In this document: positions 1-6,964 of the stretch, piece by piece | Position numbering within the stretch: the stretch's first letter is position 1 | Layout of the letters: the number at the start of each line of letters is the position of its first letter | Assembly: GCA_009996555.1 (NCBI GenBank) | Contig: JAACZX010000071.1 | Span: 1-9,051, forward strand | Source of the DNA: Chitinophagaceae bacterium | GTDB lineage: Bacteria; Bacteroidota; Bacteroidia; Chitinophagales; Chitinophagaceae | DNA: 9,051 bases | Direction: 5' to 3' | The notes under the pieces: model-generated | Database searches by the model: none | Seen by the model: the letters and a program-made list of their open reading frames with translations, nothing else | Told to the model about the DNA's origin: nothing | Position numbers and translations under genes: made by a program

Positions 1-1982
1 ACATTACCCTGCAGGTGCAAAAGTTATTGAATAACGGTGTGTTGCCGGGCCACATTGCGGTGATCTATAAAGAAAATAAATACGGCGAAGAGCTTACACA
101 TTATTTCAATCATCTCGCCATTCCATTTTACAGCAAACGCCATTTAAATATTCTTGAATTACCCCTTGCACAAAAGATCATTCTCATTTTAAAATACCTG
201 GCTGCAGAACACGATGTGCCGTATGGTGGCGATGAAATGTTGTTTGAGTTATTGCACTTCAGCTGGTTTCATATTCCACCGGTGGAAATTGCAAAACTCA
301 CTGTTGAAGTTTCGGCCACACAGTTCAGTGAAAAAAGAACATCACTCCGCCGTTTGTTATATGAAAAAGCACATGCTCCTGCAAAGGATCTTTTTTCACA
401 AGGCATTCACCAGGGTTTAAAAGAAGCCAGCAGAATTTTTGAAAAGCTGGTTGCTGATGTACCTAACGTTACACTTCAACACCTGTTTGAAAATATCATC
501 AGAGAAACAGGTATCCTCAAACACATCATGCAAAGCACCGACAAACACTGGCTGCTGAAAGTACTTACCGGTTTGTTTGATTTTGTAAAAGAAGAAACAA
601 GACGCAACCCCATGTTGCAGTTACAGGGGCTGGTATCCATTATTGAACTAATGGAAAAAGAAGACATCAAATTACCAATGGTACAGGTGAGTGGCAGTGA
701 TAATGGTGTAAACCTGCTTACCGCACACGGCTCAAAAGGTCTTGAGTTTGAACATGTGTTTCTTGCTGGTTGTAATTCGGGTTTTTGGGAAAAGAAAAGA
801 AGTCCGGGCGGCGGTTACAAATTACCTGACAATATTCTCAGCACAGCGTCTGATGTAAAAGAGTCGGGCATAGAAGAATTGCGGCGTTTATTTTACGTAG
901 CTATTACAAGAGCACAAACACATCTCACTACATCATACAGCCGTTTTAAAAATGATGGCAAAGAACTGGAGCCATCAATGTTTGTGGAAGAAATGAAAGA
1001 AGCGCAGGCAATTGAATCTATACCGGTAGTCTTAAGCCCCGAAGCATTAAGTGAGTTTACAGCCCTGCTGTTTGGCGAAGCACAGGCTCCTGAAATTGAA
1101 AAAATTGAAGAACAGTTCATTCAGCCGATACTGGAAAAATTTGTAATGAACGTAACAGCACTCAACAACTATTTAAAATGCCCGCTGGAGTTTTATTTTA
1201 AAAATCTCATCCGCATACCATCGCCCAAAAATGAAGCAACCGAGTTTGGTTCATCTGTTCACTATGCATTGGAGCAACTGTTCCGGAAAATGTCCGCCCG
1301 GCCAAGCCATTCGGACAGGCAGGAAAGCAAAACAGACAGCTTCCACTCCAAAGAACAATTCATTGCCGACTTTGAATGGTTTATGCACCGCCACCGTGAA
1401 AGCTTTACAAAAGAACAGTTCAACCGCCGGATGGAATACGGGCAGGAAGTGTTGAGTAAATACTACGATAAATACATCAACAGTTTTTCTACCATTGTTG
1501 CCATTGAACGCAATATCCGTAATGTAACGATCAAAGGTGTTCCGCTAAAAGGAAAACTGGATAAGCTGGAGTTTGATGGTAAAGCTGTAAACGTGGTTGA
1601 CTACAAAACCGGTAACGTAGATAATGCCAAAGAAAAACTGCTGGGCCCTAACGAGAAGCAACCCGATGGTGGCGACTACTGGCGACAGGCCGTGTTCTAC
1701 AAAATACTGGTGGATAATTACGAAGGCAAAGACTGGAAAGTAGTGAGTACTGAATTTGATTTTATTGAACCGGATAAAAAGAAAGAATACCGCAAGGAAA
1801 AGATCGTGATTACCCCTGCAGATATTGAAACTGTAACACAACAGATCGTAACCGTATGGGAAAAAATTCAGAACAGGGAATTTTATATTGGCTGTGGCAA
1901 GGAAGATTGCCACTGGTGCAATTTTGTAAAAACGAATGAAATGGCAGTGGCTTTGCATGAGTTGGAAGAGGAAGCAGAGTAA
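1..1982 (+). CDS. UvrD-type ATP-dependent helicase fused to PD-(D/E)XK nuclease, 5'-truncated
   Basis: This is the C-terminal part of a superfamily 1A helicase-nuclease, a DNA repair and recombination enzyme of the AddAB type. The frame is open through the left edge, so the start and the Walker A/B helicase motifs lie outside the window. Numbering from the GTG at 15, helicase motif V (TAHGSKGLEFEHVF) is near residue 235 and motif VI (RRLFYVAITRA) near 288. A PD-(D/E)XK nuclease domain follows: D516 in GKLDKLEF, then D529 and K531 in VDYKTG. One cysteine at 389 (CPLEFYF) and three at 627, 632 and 635 (CGKEDCHWC) flank the nuclease core, as in AddB, Cas4 and Dna2 nucleases where four cysteines hold a 4Fe-4S cluster. 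Both helicase and nuclease signatures look intact. Whether it works alone or with a partner cannot be told from here. A strong hairpin terminator follows. Confidence 0.93.
   Translation, partial: ITLQVQKLLNNGVLPGHIAVIYKENKYGEELTHYFNHLAIPFYSKRHLNILELPLAQKIILILKYLAAEHDVPYGGDEMLFELLHFSWFHIPPVEIAKLTVEVSATQFSEKRTSLRRLLYEKAHAPAKDLFSQGIHQGLKEASRIFEKLVADVPNVTLQHLFENIIRETGILKHIMQSTDKHWLLKVLTGLFDFVKEETRRNPMLQLQGLVSIIELMEKEDIKLPMVQVSGSDNGVNLLTAHGSKGLEFEHVFLAGCNSGFWEKKRSPGGGYKLPDNILSTASDVKESGIEELRRLFYVAITRAQTHLTTSYSRFKNDGKELEPSMFVEEMKEAQAIESIPVVLSPEALSEFTALLFGEAQAPEIEKIEEQFIQPILEKFVMNVTALNNYLKCPLEFYFKNLIRIPSPKNEATEFGSSVHYALEQLFRKMSARPSHSDRQESKTDSFHSKEQFIADFEWFMHRHRESFTKEQFNRRMEYGQEVLSKYYDKYINSFSTIVAIERNIRNVTIKGVPLKGKLDKLEFDGKAVNVVDYKTGNVDNAKEKLLGPNEKQPDGGDYWRQAVFYKILVDNYEGKDWKVVSTEFDFIEPDKKKEYRKEKIVITPADIETVTQQIVTVWEKIQNREFYIGCGKEDCHWCNFVKTNEMAVALHELEEEAE
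1291..1317. repeat. GC-rich inverted repeat inside the helicase-nuclease gene
   Basis: TGTCCG at 1291-1296 is repeated as its exact reverse complement CGGACA at 1312-1317 around a 15-base GC-rich centre (CCCGGCC...). It lies in frame in the gene and encodes residues about 426-436 (MSARPSHSDRQ), a polar stretch between the Fe-S cysteine at 389 and the nuclease core at 516. Local GC is clearly above that of the surrounding gene. It resembles a small palindromic element captured in a coding region, but a chance match is possible because the arms are only 6 bp. Confidence 0.4.
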
Positions 1983-2014
1983 ACCCATTGGGCGCAGAGA
2001 AATAAGAAAAAGAA

Positions 2015-2047
2015 TAAAACGCAGAGCTGGTATTGCTCTGCGTTTTA
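2015..2047 (+). terminator. Rho-independent terminator after the helicase-nuclease gene
   Basis: A perfect 13-bp stem (TAAAACGCAGAGC at 2015-2027 with its complement at 2035-2047) closes a 7-base loop (TGGTATT). The base of the stem is A-rich on the left and T-rich on the right, so the hairpin itself supplies the T tract. It begins about 33 nt after the stop codon at 1982 and no gene continues through it. A second, outer pair, GGCGCAG at 1991-1997 and CTGCGCC at 2067-2073, brackets it. The A/T flanks would allow termination in both directions, but only the upstream gene needs it here. Confidence 0.8.
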
Positions 2048-2151
2048 CTTAGCGCTTACTCTTTCGCTGCGCCAAACATCAGTCAAAAAAAACTCTATCA
2101 AATTCCTGTTAATCCTTCACCTGTCCTAAATCCCGGTTCACACAATTAGCC

Positions 2152-2159
2152 TAAGTTTG
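2152..2159 (+). promoter_or_regulatory. Candidate Bacteroidota -7 promoter box before the Ig-like lipoprotein gene
   Basis: TAAGTTTG matches every fixed position of the Bacteroidota -7 consensus TAnnTTTG. It ends 8 nt before the ATG at 2168, so a transcript started at the usual distance would have almost no leader. No clear TTTG -33 element is visible about 17-23 nt upstream, which lowers confidence. Its place after the terminator at 2015-2047 fits a new transcription unit that starts here. Confidence 0.5.
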
Positions 2160-2167
2160 CAGCTTCT

Positions 2168-3595
2168 ATGACAGCAGGCAGAATCATATCCATCTTCATT
2201 ATTGGTGCGCTTTTCATCGGTTTGTTCAGTGGCAGCGGTTGCGCAAATATTGTTCCGCCGGGCGGTGGCCCAAGGGACAGCCTGCCTCCGGTTCCGGTAT
2301 CAGCTACGCCAAAGGATTCAGCCATTATGGTGAAAGAGCAAAAGATCACCATTCTGTTTGATGAATTTGTTGAGCTGAAAAGCCCAGCTGAAAATGTGAT
2401 CATTTCTCCTTTTCCGGTAAAAGAACCGGTAATTGAGCAACGCCTCCGCTCTGTTACTGTTCGCTTAAAAGATTCGCTCCTCCCAAATACCACCTACAAC
2501 ATCAACTTTGGTAATGCCATTGTGGATCTTAACGAAGGCAATGTGCTCAAAAATTTTCAATACACATTTTCTACGGGCGCAGTAATTGATTCAAATGAAT
2601 TGTCGGGCAAAGTCATTCTTGCTGAAACAGGCAAAACAGACAGCACCATGTTTGCTTTGCTTTACCGCAAGCAAGAGGATTCAACTGTGTTTAAAGAAAG
2701 ACCGATGTATGTAGCAAGAGTTGATGCGCAGGGTAATTTTCATTTTCACAATTTACCTGCGGGTGAGTTTTATGTATATGCTTTGCTTGATGAAGATGGA
2801 AACAAACGCTACACACAAGGCATTGAGCAATTTGCTTTCCTCGACTCATCTGTTACTGTAAGCAGCACAACGCCACCTGTGCAATTGTATGCTTATGCCG
2901 CTGAAAAAGAGCGTCCAAGAATATCTTCATCACAACAAGAAAAAACAAAAGGTCTTATTGCAGGGAATAATATTGAAGGCGGTGTATTCGATCTGTTAGA
3001 TACGTTCAGGCTTAGTTACAACAAGCCGGTTAAATCGTTTGATCAATCAAAGATCAGGCTGGTACAGGACTCCACACAAAACATCAGCAACTTCAGCATT
3101 ATAAATGATACCAGCCGCAAACAGCTGCTGTTGCAATACAACTGGAAAGCCGGTGCCCGTTACCAGCTTTTTTTAGACAAGGAGTATGCAAAAGATACAT
3201 CGGGATTAACTTCTTTAAAAAATGATACGCTTTCATTCAGAGTGCGGTCAGAAAAGGAATACGGCTCACTGCGTATCCGTTTTACCGAGCTGGATACTGC
3301 AGCACATCCTGTTTTATTATTTTACAACAACGATGAAATAGTTGGCCGCTACCCCTTAAAAGGAAAAGAATTTTTCCGTGCACAATTCAAACCCGGTTCA
3401 TACAAAATGGGCATCCTGTTCGATACAAATCAGAACAACATGTGGGATCCCGGCGATTTTTATGCAAAGCCAAGACGCCAGCCTGAACTGGTGATTCCTT
3501 TAAACAATGCGCTTACTGTAAAAGAAAACTGGGACAATGAGTTGGTGATTGAAACCGGCAAGCCAGCCACCAATCAGCAAGGCAAACAACAATAG
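2168..3595 (+). CDS. Ig-like domain lipoprotein (SbsA/Big_5-type)
   Basis: This 475-residue protein begins with a short basic segment and hydrophobic helix (about 6-20), then SGSGC with the likely lipidated cysteine at 25, so it should be exported and lipid-anchored. The -3 residue is Gly rather than the usual Leu, so the lipobox is atypical. After the cysteine comes ANIVPPGGGPRDSLPPVPV, a mature N-terminus I associate with a common Bacteroidota lipoprotein family. Residues about 41-137 look like a bacterial Ig-like domain (KITILFDEFVEL ... LLPNTTYNINFGNAIVDLNEG). Residues about 146-245 look like a second beta-sandwich (GNFHFHNLPAGEFYVYALLDEDGNKRY). The C-terminal half adds more beta-rich sequence, including DTNQNNMWDPGDF. 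The function is unknown; a structural or surface role is inferred. recR follows 24 nt later, so the two are probably co-transcribed, although they share no evident function. Confidence 0.85.
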   Translation: MTAGRIISIFIIGALFIGLFSGSGCANIVPPGGGPRDSLPPVPVSATPKDSAIMVKEQKITILFDEFVELKSPAENVIISPFPVKEPVIEQRLRSVTVRLKDSLLPNTTYNINFGNAIVDLNEGNVLKNFQYTFSTGAVIDSNELSGKVILAETGKTDSTMFALLYRKQEDSTVFKERPMYVARVDAQGNFHFHNLPAGEFYVYALLDEDGNKRYTQGIEQFAFLDSSVTVSSTTPPVQLYAYAAEKERPRISSSQQEKTKGLIAGNNIEGGVFDLLDTFRLSYNKPVKSFDQSKIRLVQDSTQNISNFSIINDTSRKQLLLQYNWKAGARYQLFLDKEYAKDTSGLTSLKNDTLSFRVRSEKEYGSLRIRFTELDTAAHPVLLFYNNDEIVGRYPLKGKEFFRAQFKPGSYKMGILFDTNQNNMWDPGDFYAKPRRQPELVIPLNNALTVKENWDNELVIETGKPATNQQGKQQ

Positions 3596-3607
3596 CTGCT
3601 TCCTTCG

Positions 3608-3615
3608 TACTTTCG
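3608..3615 (+). promoter_or_regulatory. Weak -7-like box directly before recR
   Basis: TACTTTCG differs from the Bacteroidota -7 consensus TAnnTTTG at one fixed position. It sits in the 24-nt gap between the Ig-like gene and recR, ending 4 nt before the recR ATG. No -33 element is evident, and readthrough from the upstream gene would be enough to express recR. It is listed because its placement mirrors the better box at 2152-2159. Confidence 0.25.
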
Positions 3616-3619
3616 CTCT

Positions 3620-4240
3620 ATGTCCTTCTCTTCTTCTTTATTGGAACAGGCGGTGAACGAGTTTGCCAAACTACCCGGCATTGGTAAAAAAACAGCGTTG
3701 CGCCTGGTGCTTCATCTTATTAAACAACCACAGGAAGAAACACAATTCTTTTCTGATACCATTGCACGCATGCGCAGAGATATTAAATTCTGCAGCAAGT
3801 GTTGTAACGTTTCCGATACGGAAGTGTGCAATATCTGCAGCAATATCTCCCGCAAAAAACAAATCATTTGTGTGGTGGAAAACATCCGTGATGTGATAGC
3901 TATTGAAAGCACACAACAGTTCAACGGACTGTATCATGTACTTGGCGGAGTTATTTCACCATTAGATGGAGTGGGCCCTGATCAGCTGACAATTGAGCCA
4001 CTGATCAACCGCTTAAAAGAAGACGCTGCAGAAGAACTCATCTTTGCACTCAGCCCAAACATACAAGGCGATACCACACTCTTCTACATCAGTAAAAAAA
4101 TAAAGGACCTTCCGGTAAAGATCACCACCATTGCAAGAGGCATTGCATTTGGCGGCGAACTGGAATATGCTGATGAGTTAACGCTTGCAAGAAGTTTGCA
4201 AAACCGGCAGCCGGTTGCAAACTATGTGAGCATGAAATAA
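3620..4240 (+). CDS. recR: Recombination mediator protein RecR
   Basis: RecR works with RecF and RecO to load RecA on gapped, SSB-coated DNA. The 206-residue length is close to that of the E. coli protein (201). The domain order is canonical: an N-terminal helix-hairpin-helix ([12 protein letters not shown], residues 18-29), a four-cysteine zinc finger (C58, C61, C70, C73), a Toprim domain starting near residue 81 ([14 protein letters not shown] with the acidic E87 and D91, then [11 protein letters not shown]), and a conserved C-terminal segment ([22 protein letters not shown]). The ATG at 3620 gives the expected N-terminus. No key residue is missing. The gene ends 13 nt from the convergent stop of the beta-barrel gene. 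Confidence 0.97.
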   Translation: MSFSSSLLEQAVNEFAKLPGIGKKTALRLVLHLIKQPQEETQFFSDTIARMRRDIKFCSKCCNVSDTEVCNICSNISRKKQIICVVENIRDVIAIESTQQFNGLYHVLGGVISPLDGVGPDQLTIEPLINRLKEDAAEELIFALSPNIQGDTTLFYISKKIKDLPVKITTIARGIAFGGELEYADELTLARSLQNRQPVANYVSMK

Positions 4241-4249
4241 AACCGGTTT
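4240..4249. other. Palindrome in the convergent junction between recR and the barrel gene
   Basis: AAACCGGTTT is a perfect 10-bp self-complementary sequence beginning at the last base of the recR stop and lying between two genes that face each other 13 nt apart. A related imperfect hairpin (AACCGG at 4202-4207 with CCGGTT at 4211-4216) sits in the recR 3' end. Neither is followed by a good T tract, so a terminator role is only possible. Confidence 0.3.
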
Positions 4250-4253
4250 ACTC

Positions 4254-5447
4254 TTACCGCAGTTTAAACTTTGCTGTAACATTTATACCGGCATTATACA
4301 ATCGCACTTTTCCAAAGCCAATACCTGCAGTCGGGATTTTTACAATTGGTTCAGCCATGATGGAAAACCTGTTTGTGAGTTTCCGTTCTGCTATAACAGA
4401 AAGATTGATGCTTGAAAACAAATGGCTGCCGTTTGTGCTGTATGTTCTTGTTACAACAGTATCGTTGCCGTATTGATTTTTGTAATCATACGCATACGTT
4501 TCTTTCCGCATAATGTATGATGATGAGCCGGCCGATACGAACATACTTGTACGTTTACCATTTACTACCCTGTATGCTGCACTCACTGGTATTTCAATGA
4601 TCTTACAATCTGCATCGATCCTTTTAAACGTTGTATAATTATACCAGTAACCGGTTGCATGATAATCTTTATCCTGTGCTGTGTAGATCTTTGTGGATTG
4701 TGCAATACCTGCGCTGACAATAATTTTATTCCGGAAACTATACTGCAGCCCCGCTCCTATGGAAGGTGTAATTTTGCCCCACCTGCTGAACTGAAAGCCC
4801 GGTGCTTCAAGACCGGCACTAACCGTAAACGAAAGACTATTTTTAACCGGCTTCACAACCGGAGCTGTTGTGGCGTTACTGGTTTGCAAAACAATATTGT
4901 TCATTGGTTTGCCCAAAACAAATGGCTGTTGCCTGTTACCAAACAAAAAAGACCGGTCGGTATAACCAATTGCATGAGCCTGTTCTTCTTCAGCAGGTTG
5001 CGGGGTAACGCTGCTGCTGATTTGCTGTTGCGCTGGTTTCCGGCTTTGAATTGCAGTAAACAAATGAAGACCAGCTTTGGGCAAATGTTCATCAGTAACA
5101 ACAGGAACATTGTTGCTTAACAACTCCTCTTCCTTTACAGTTTTTTGCTGATTGCTGTTGACAGGTTCAGTGGTTAACACTGTTTGTTGCTCTGTTATTT
5201 GAGCCAATTGTGGATTGCTGATAGCAGCAGTGGCGGTATGCCGTTGTTGTTTAGCTGGTAAAAATGTTGTAAGGAAAACTAAACTGAAACAACCAAGCAG
5301 GATGAAGTACGGAAATTTCTTTCCGCCTTTTTCCGGCAAATGCTTGTCCAGCAGTTGTTCCATTTTTCTCCACGACTCTTCTTCAAAACGAGGTAAAGAG
5401 TCGGGAGTGGGTTCCTTAAATTTTTTATACAAATCGTCAATAGGCAT
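4254..5447 (-). CDS. Membrane protein with one TM helix and C-terminal outer-membrane beta-barrel domain, sigma-factor partner
   Basis: The 397-residue protein starts MPIDDLYKKFKEPTP; this ATG overlaps the sigma-factor gene end by 11 nt and is preferred over an in-frame ATG 63 nt upstream. Residues 1-45 are charged and presumably cytoplasmic (SWRKMEQLLDKHLPEK), about 46-64 form one hydrophobic helix, and about 65-200 are a Q/T/P/S-rich linker. Residues about 203-397 show alternating strands and glycines typical of small outer-membrane barrels (SFTVSAGLEAPGF ... GAGLQYSF ... IIEIPVSAAYRV ... YNAGINVTAKFKLR). Paired with a sigma factor, the N-terminal segment may act like an anti-sigma domain; this is inferred from context, and no FecR or RsiW-type zinc motif is seen. 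A barrel on an apparently uncleaved inner-membrane anchor is unusual, though I believe such sigma-linked proteins occur elsewhere in Bacteroidota. Alternatively the helix may be an export signal. Confidence 0.8.
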   Translation of the reverse strand: MPIDDLYKKFKEPTPDSLPRFEEESWRKMEQLLDKHLPEKGGKKFPYFILLGCFSLVFLTTFLPAKQQRHTATAAISNPQLAQITEQQTVLTTEPVNSNQQKTVKEEELLSNNVPVVTDEHLPKAGLHLFTAIQSRKPAQQQISSSVTPQPAEEEQAHAIGYTDRSFLFGNRQQPFVLGKPMNNIVLQTSNATTAPVVKPVKNSLSFTVSAGLEAPGFQFSRWGKITPSIGAGLQYSFRNKIIVSAGIAQSTKIYTAQDKDYHATGYWYNYTTFKRIDADCKIIEIPVSAAYRVVNGKRTSMFVSAGSSSYIMRKETYAYDYKNQYGNDTVVTRTYSTNGSHLFSSINLSVIAERKLTNRFSIMAEPIVKIPTAGIGFGKVRLYNAGINVTAKFKLR

Positions 5448-6021
5448 TGATCTCTTGTTTAATGGTTTTTTGCATGAGTTTATTCTGCAAAAAGACTCTT
5501 GCCTTTGCAAAATTCGACTTCGATGTTCCCTCAGTAATATTCAGATGCTTCGCCACTTCTTTGTGCGTCATTCCTTCAATAGCATACAGATTAAATACAA
5601 TGCGGTACGCAGGACTCAGCTCCTGAACGATCTTAATTAATTCAGTGTACGAAATATTTGCCAGCATATCCTGTTCTTCAGTGGCGGTAAGCTGTGTATG
5701 TTCATCGTCGATATCCTGGAAGAGAGGGTTGTTTTTGTTTTTACGGTAATGGTCTATTGAAGTATTGATCATGATCCGTCTTAACCAGGAAGTAAAACCA
5801 ACGGCTGTGTTTTCCGATATTGGTTTGTAATGATATATTTCCCTGAAGACTTTTAAAAACCCATCGTTGATAATTTCCACTGCATTGTCCTTATCATTAC
5901 TGTACTTGAAACAAATTGACATGGCATAATCATAAAATGCCACATATATCTTGTTTTGATACATGCGCTTATTCTGTTTACACCCTTCTATGCAATCAAT
6001 AAGTTCGTCTTTACTCAGCAC
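5437..6021 (-). CDS. ECF-type RNA polymerase sigma factor
   Basis: This sigma-70 family factor directs RNA polymerase to a specific promoter set. From the GTG at 6021 it has 194 residues. Region 2 spans about 26-95 (FYDYAMSICFKYSNDKDNAV ... FTSWLRRIMINTSIDHYRK) and region 4 about 125-182, with the helix-turn-helix YAIEGMTHKEVAKHLNITEGTSKSNFAKAR. No region 1 or 3 is present, as in ECF factors. The start is uncertain: GTG at 6021 gives VLSKDELIDC, typical of this family's N-terminus; a TTG at 6066 would add an unlike FCFFVTSF stretch, and ATG at 5964 would remove the first helix. The TGA stop lies within the start of the next gene (ATGCCTATTGA), so the two are probably translationally coupled. 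No convincing promoter was found upstream. Confidence 0.92.
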   Translation of the reverse strand: MLSKDELIDCIEGCKQNKRMYQNKIYVAFYDYAMSICFKYSNDKDNAVEIINDGFLKVFREIYHYKPISENTAVGFTSWLRRIMINTSIDHYRKNKNNPLFQDIDDEHTQLTATEEQDMLANISYTELIKIVQELSPAYRIVFNLYAIEGMTHKEVAKHLNITEGTSKSNFAKARVFLQNKLMQKTIKQEINAY

Positions 6022-6547
6022 AAATCTGGGGTTGATAGTGAATGAAGTAACGAAAAAGCAAAACAAACGGTTGCCTTACTGTTCAGATTTGTAGTTTTTG
6101 CTGGCGGAAACAGCCTCTTTGTTGTGATGAATGCCCTGCTTCACTGATTCCCTCCCTTCATGATCCTGTTCTTTTGTGCGGCGCTGCCAATGTGCAGCCA
6201 GCTGTATTGCTCTTTAGCCATTATAAAATTATACAAAATAATATTGAGCTGAAAGGCAACCTTTTCTGCTCATACACCGATACTTAATTGAGTAACCTGG
6301 TGGTTTTTGATAGAACCTAAATTGTGGAAACGATCCGTTTGTAACCAACCTGTGTAAGTATAGCAATACAGGTGAAGTTATTTGCCCTGTGTGGCCAGAG
6401 GGATGTGTTTCATCTGTCATTCATAAAAAATGATGCGATGAAGACATGCCGGTGCTGACCTGAAAAATACCTGTTTGTCCACTTCTCAAAGCGGCCTTGT
6501 TGCCAGGTGCAGCATTGCAGCTAAACCATCTCCATACAGAACAGGTC
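6022..6547. other. Long divergent intergenic region
   Basis: About 526 bp lie between the sigma-factor start and the OB-fold gene start, with divergent genes on either side, so promoters for both operons should be here. I could not find a full TAnnTTTG box with a -33 partner on either strand. An AT-rich stretch lies at about 6221-6246. A weak inverted pair (ACCTGT at 6348-6353, ACAGGT at 6368-6373) could be an operator or chance. A minus-strand open frame of 63 codons (6229-6420) has no recognisable features. A broken small reading frame is listed separately. Confidence 0.5.
6076..6221 (-). pseudogene. Possible small gene broken by a one-base frameshift
   Basis: An ATG at 6221 opens ATG GCT AAA but the frame ends after 26 codons. 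A second frame, open for 45 codons to the TAA at 6076-6078, has a hydrophilic, protein-like composition (RAIQLAAHWQRRTKEQ ... KEAVSASKNYKSEQ) but no ATG. One additional A in the AAA run after the ATG would join them into a 48-residue basic protein beginning MAKRAIQLAAHW. An AT-rich stretch precedes the ATG and the sigma gene starts about 55 nt downstream. I do not recognise the product. Chance open frames of this size are common, so confidence is low. Confidence 0.2.
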
Positions 6548-6964
6548 ATGAAAAAACGATTTTACTTTTTATTGTTATTCCTGTTGATCACAATCAGCAT
6601 ATCGCTGGTAGTGATCTATTATGCATGGAACAAACCACACGAAGATATTGAGCACTCATCCGGTATTCAACTAACGGCAACAGATCTCTTTCGTGCATTT
6701 AGTGAACAGGAAAAACAGGCAACAGAAAAATACAGTGGTAAGGTGCTGGAAGTAACAGGAATTGTCAGCGCTGTAACAGTAAACCAGCAGGGCAACAGCA
6801 TCATCAGCCTGCAAAGCGACGACTTGATGTTTGGCATCAACTGCACCATGGAAAAAGCCACAACTGTAAAAAAAGGATCAACCGTTACCATCAAAGGTTT
6901 ATGCAGTGGTTTCACCACCGATGTTATTCTTATTCGCTGTTACCTTATAAATAAACAACAATGA
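6548..6964 (+). CDS. Membrane-anchored OB-fold (tRNA_anti-like) protein
   Basis: The 138-residue protein starts MKKRFYF, followed by a hydrophobic helix at about 5-26; the rest should face the periplasm. Residues about 40-138 fit the tRNA_anti-like OB-fold family of Bacteroidota: LTATDLFRAFSEQEKQA, then KYSGKVLEVTGIVSAV, a strand pair, and KGSTVTIKGLCSGFTTDVILIRC. Cysteines at 99, 119 and 131 stand in the folded domain. Despite the family name there is no sign of tRNA binding, and the location argues against it. The ATG at 6548 is preferred over one 51 nt upstream because it puts the basic residues directly before the helix. Its stop overlaps the cytochrome gene start as ATGA. This is the first gene of the operon; a single-TM OB-fold beside a c-type cytochrome recalls the haem chaperone CcmE, but no CcmE-type HxxxY motif is present. 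Confidence 0.85.
   Translation: MKKRFYFLLLFLLITISISLVVIYYAWNKPHEDIEHSSGIQLTATDLFRAFSEQEKQATEKYSGKVLEVTGIVSAVTVNQQGNSIISLQSDDLMFGINCTMEKATTVKKGSTVTIKGLCSGFTTDVILIRCYLINKQQ

Noticed and set aside
1545..1988. 147-codon minus-strand open frame opposite the nuclease domain
   Set aside because: It lies antisense to the conserved nuclease motifs and Fe-S cysteines, which are the real coding signal.
4659..5120. 153-codon plus-strand open frame opposite the barrel gene
   Set aside because: It is the antisense shadow of the barrel protein, with no domain features of its own.
6252..6264. AAAGG-CAA-CCTTT hairpin as a terminator or attenuator
   Set aside because: The stem is only 5 bp and no T tract follows on either strand.
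6229..6420. 63-codon minus-strand open frame in the intergenic region
   Set aside because: No recognisable domain, signal or repeat; composition is not convincingly coding and it ends in the AT-rich stretch.
6466..6476. TACCTGTTTG as a promoter for the OB-fold operon
   Set aside because: Spacing within the box is wrong for TAnnTTTG and no -33 element is present.
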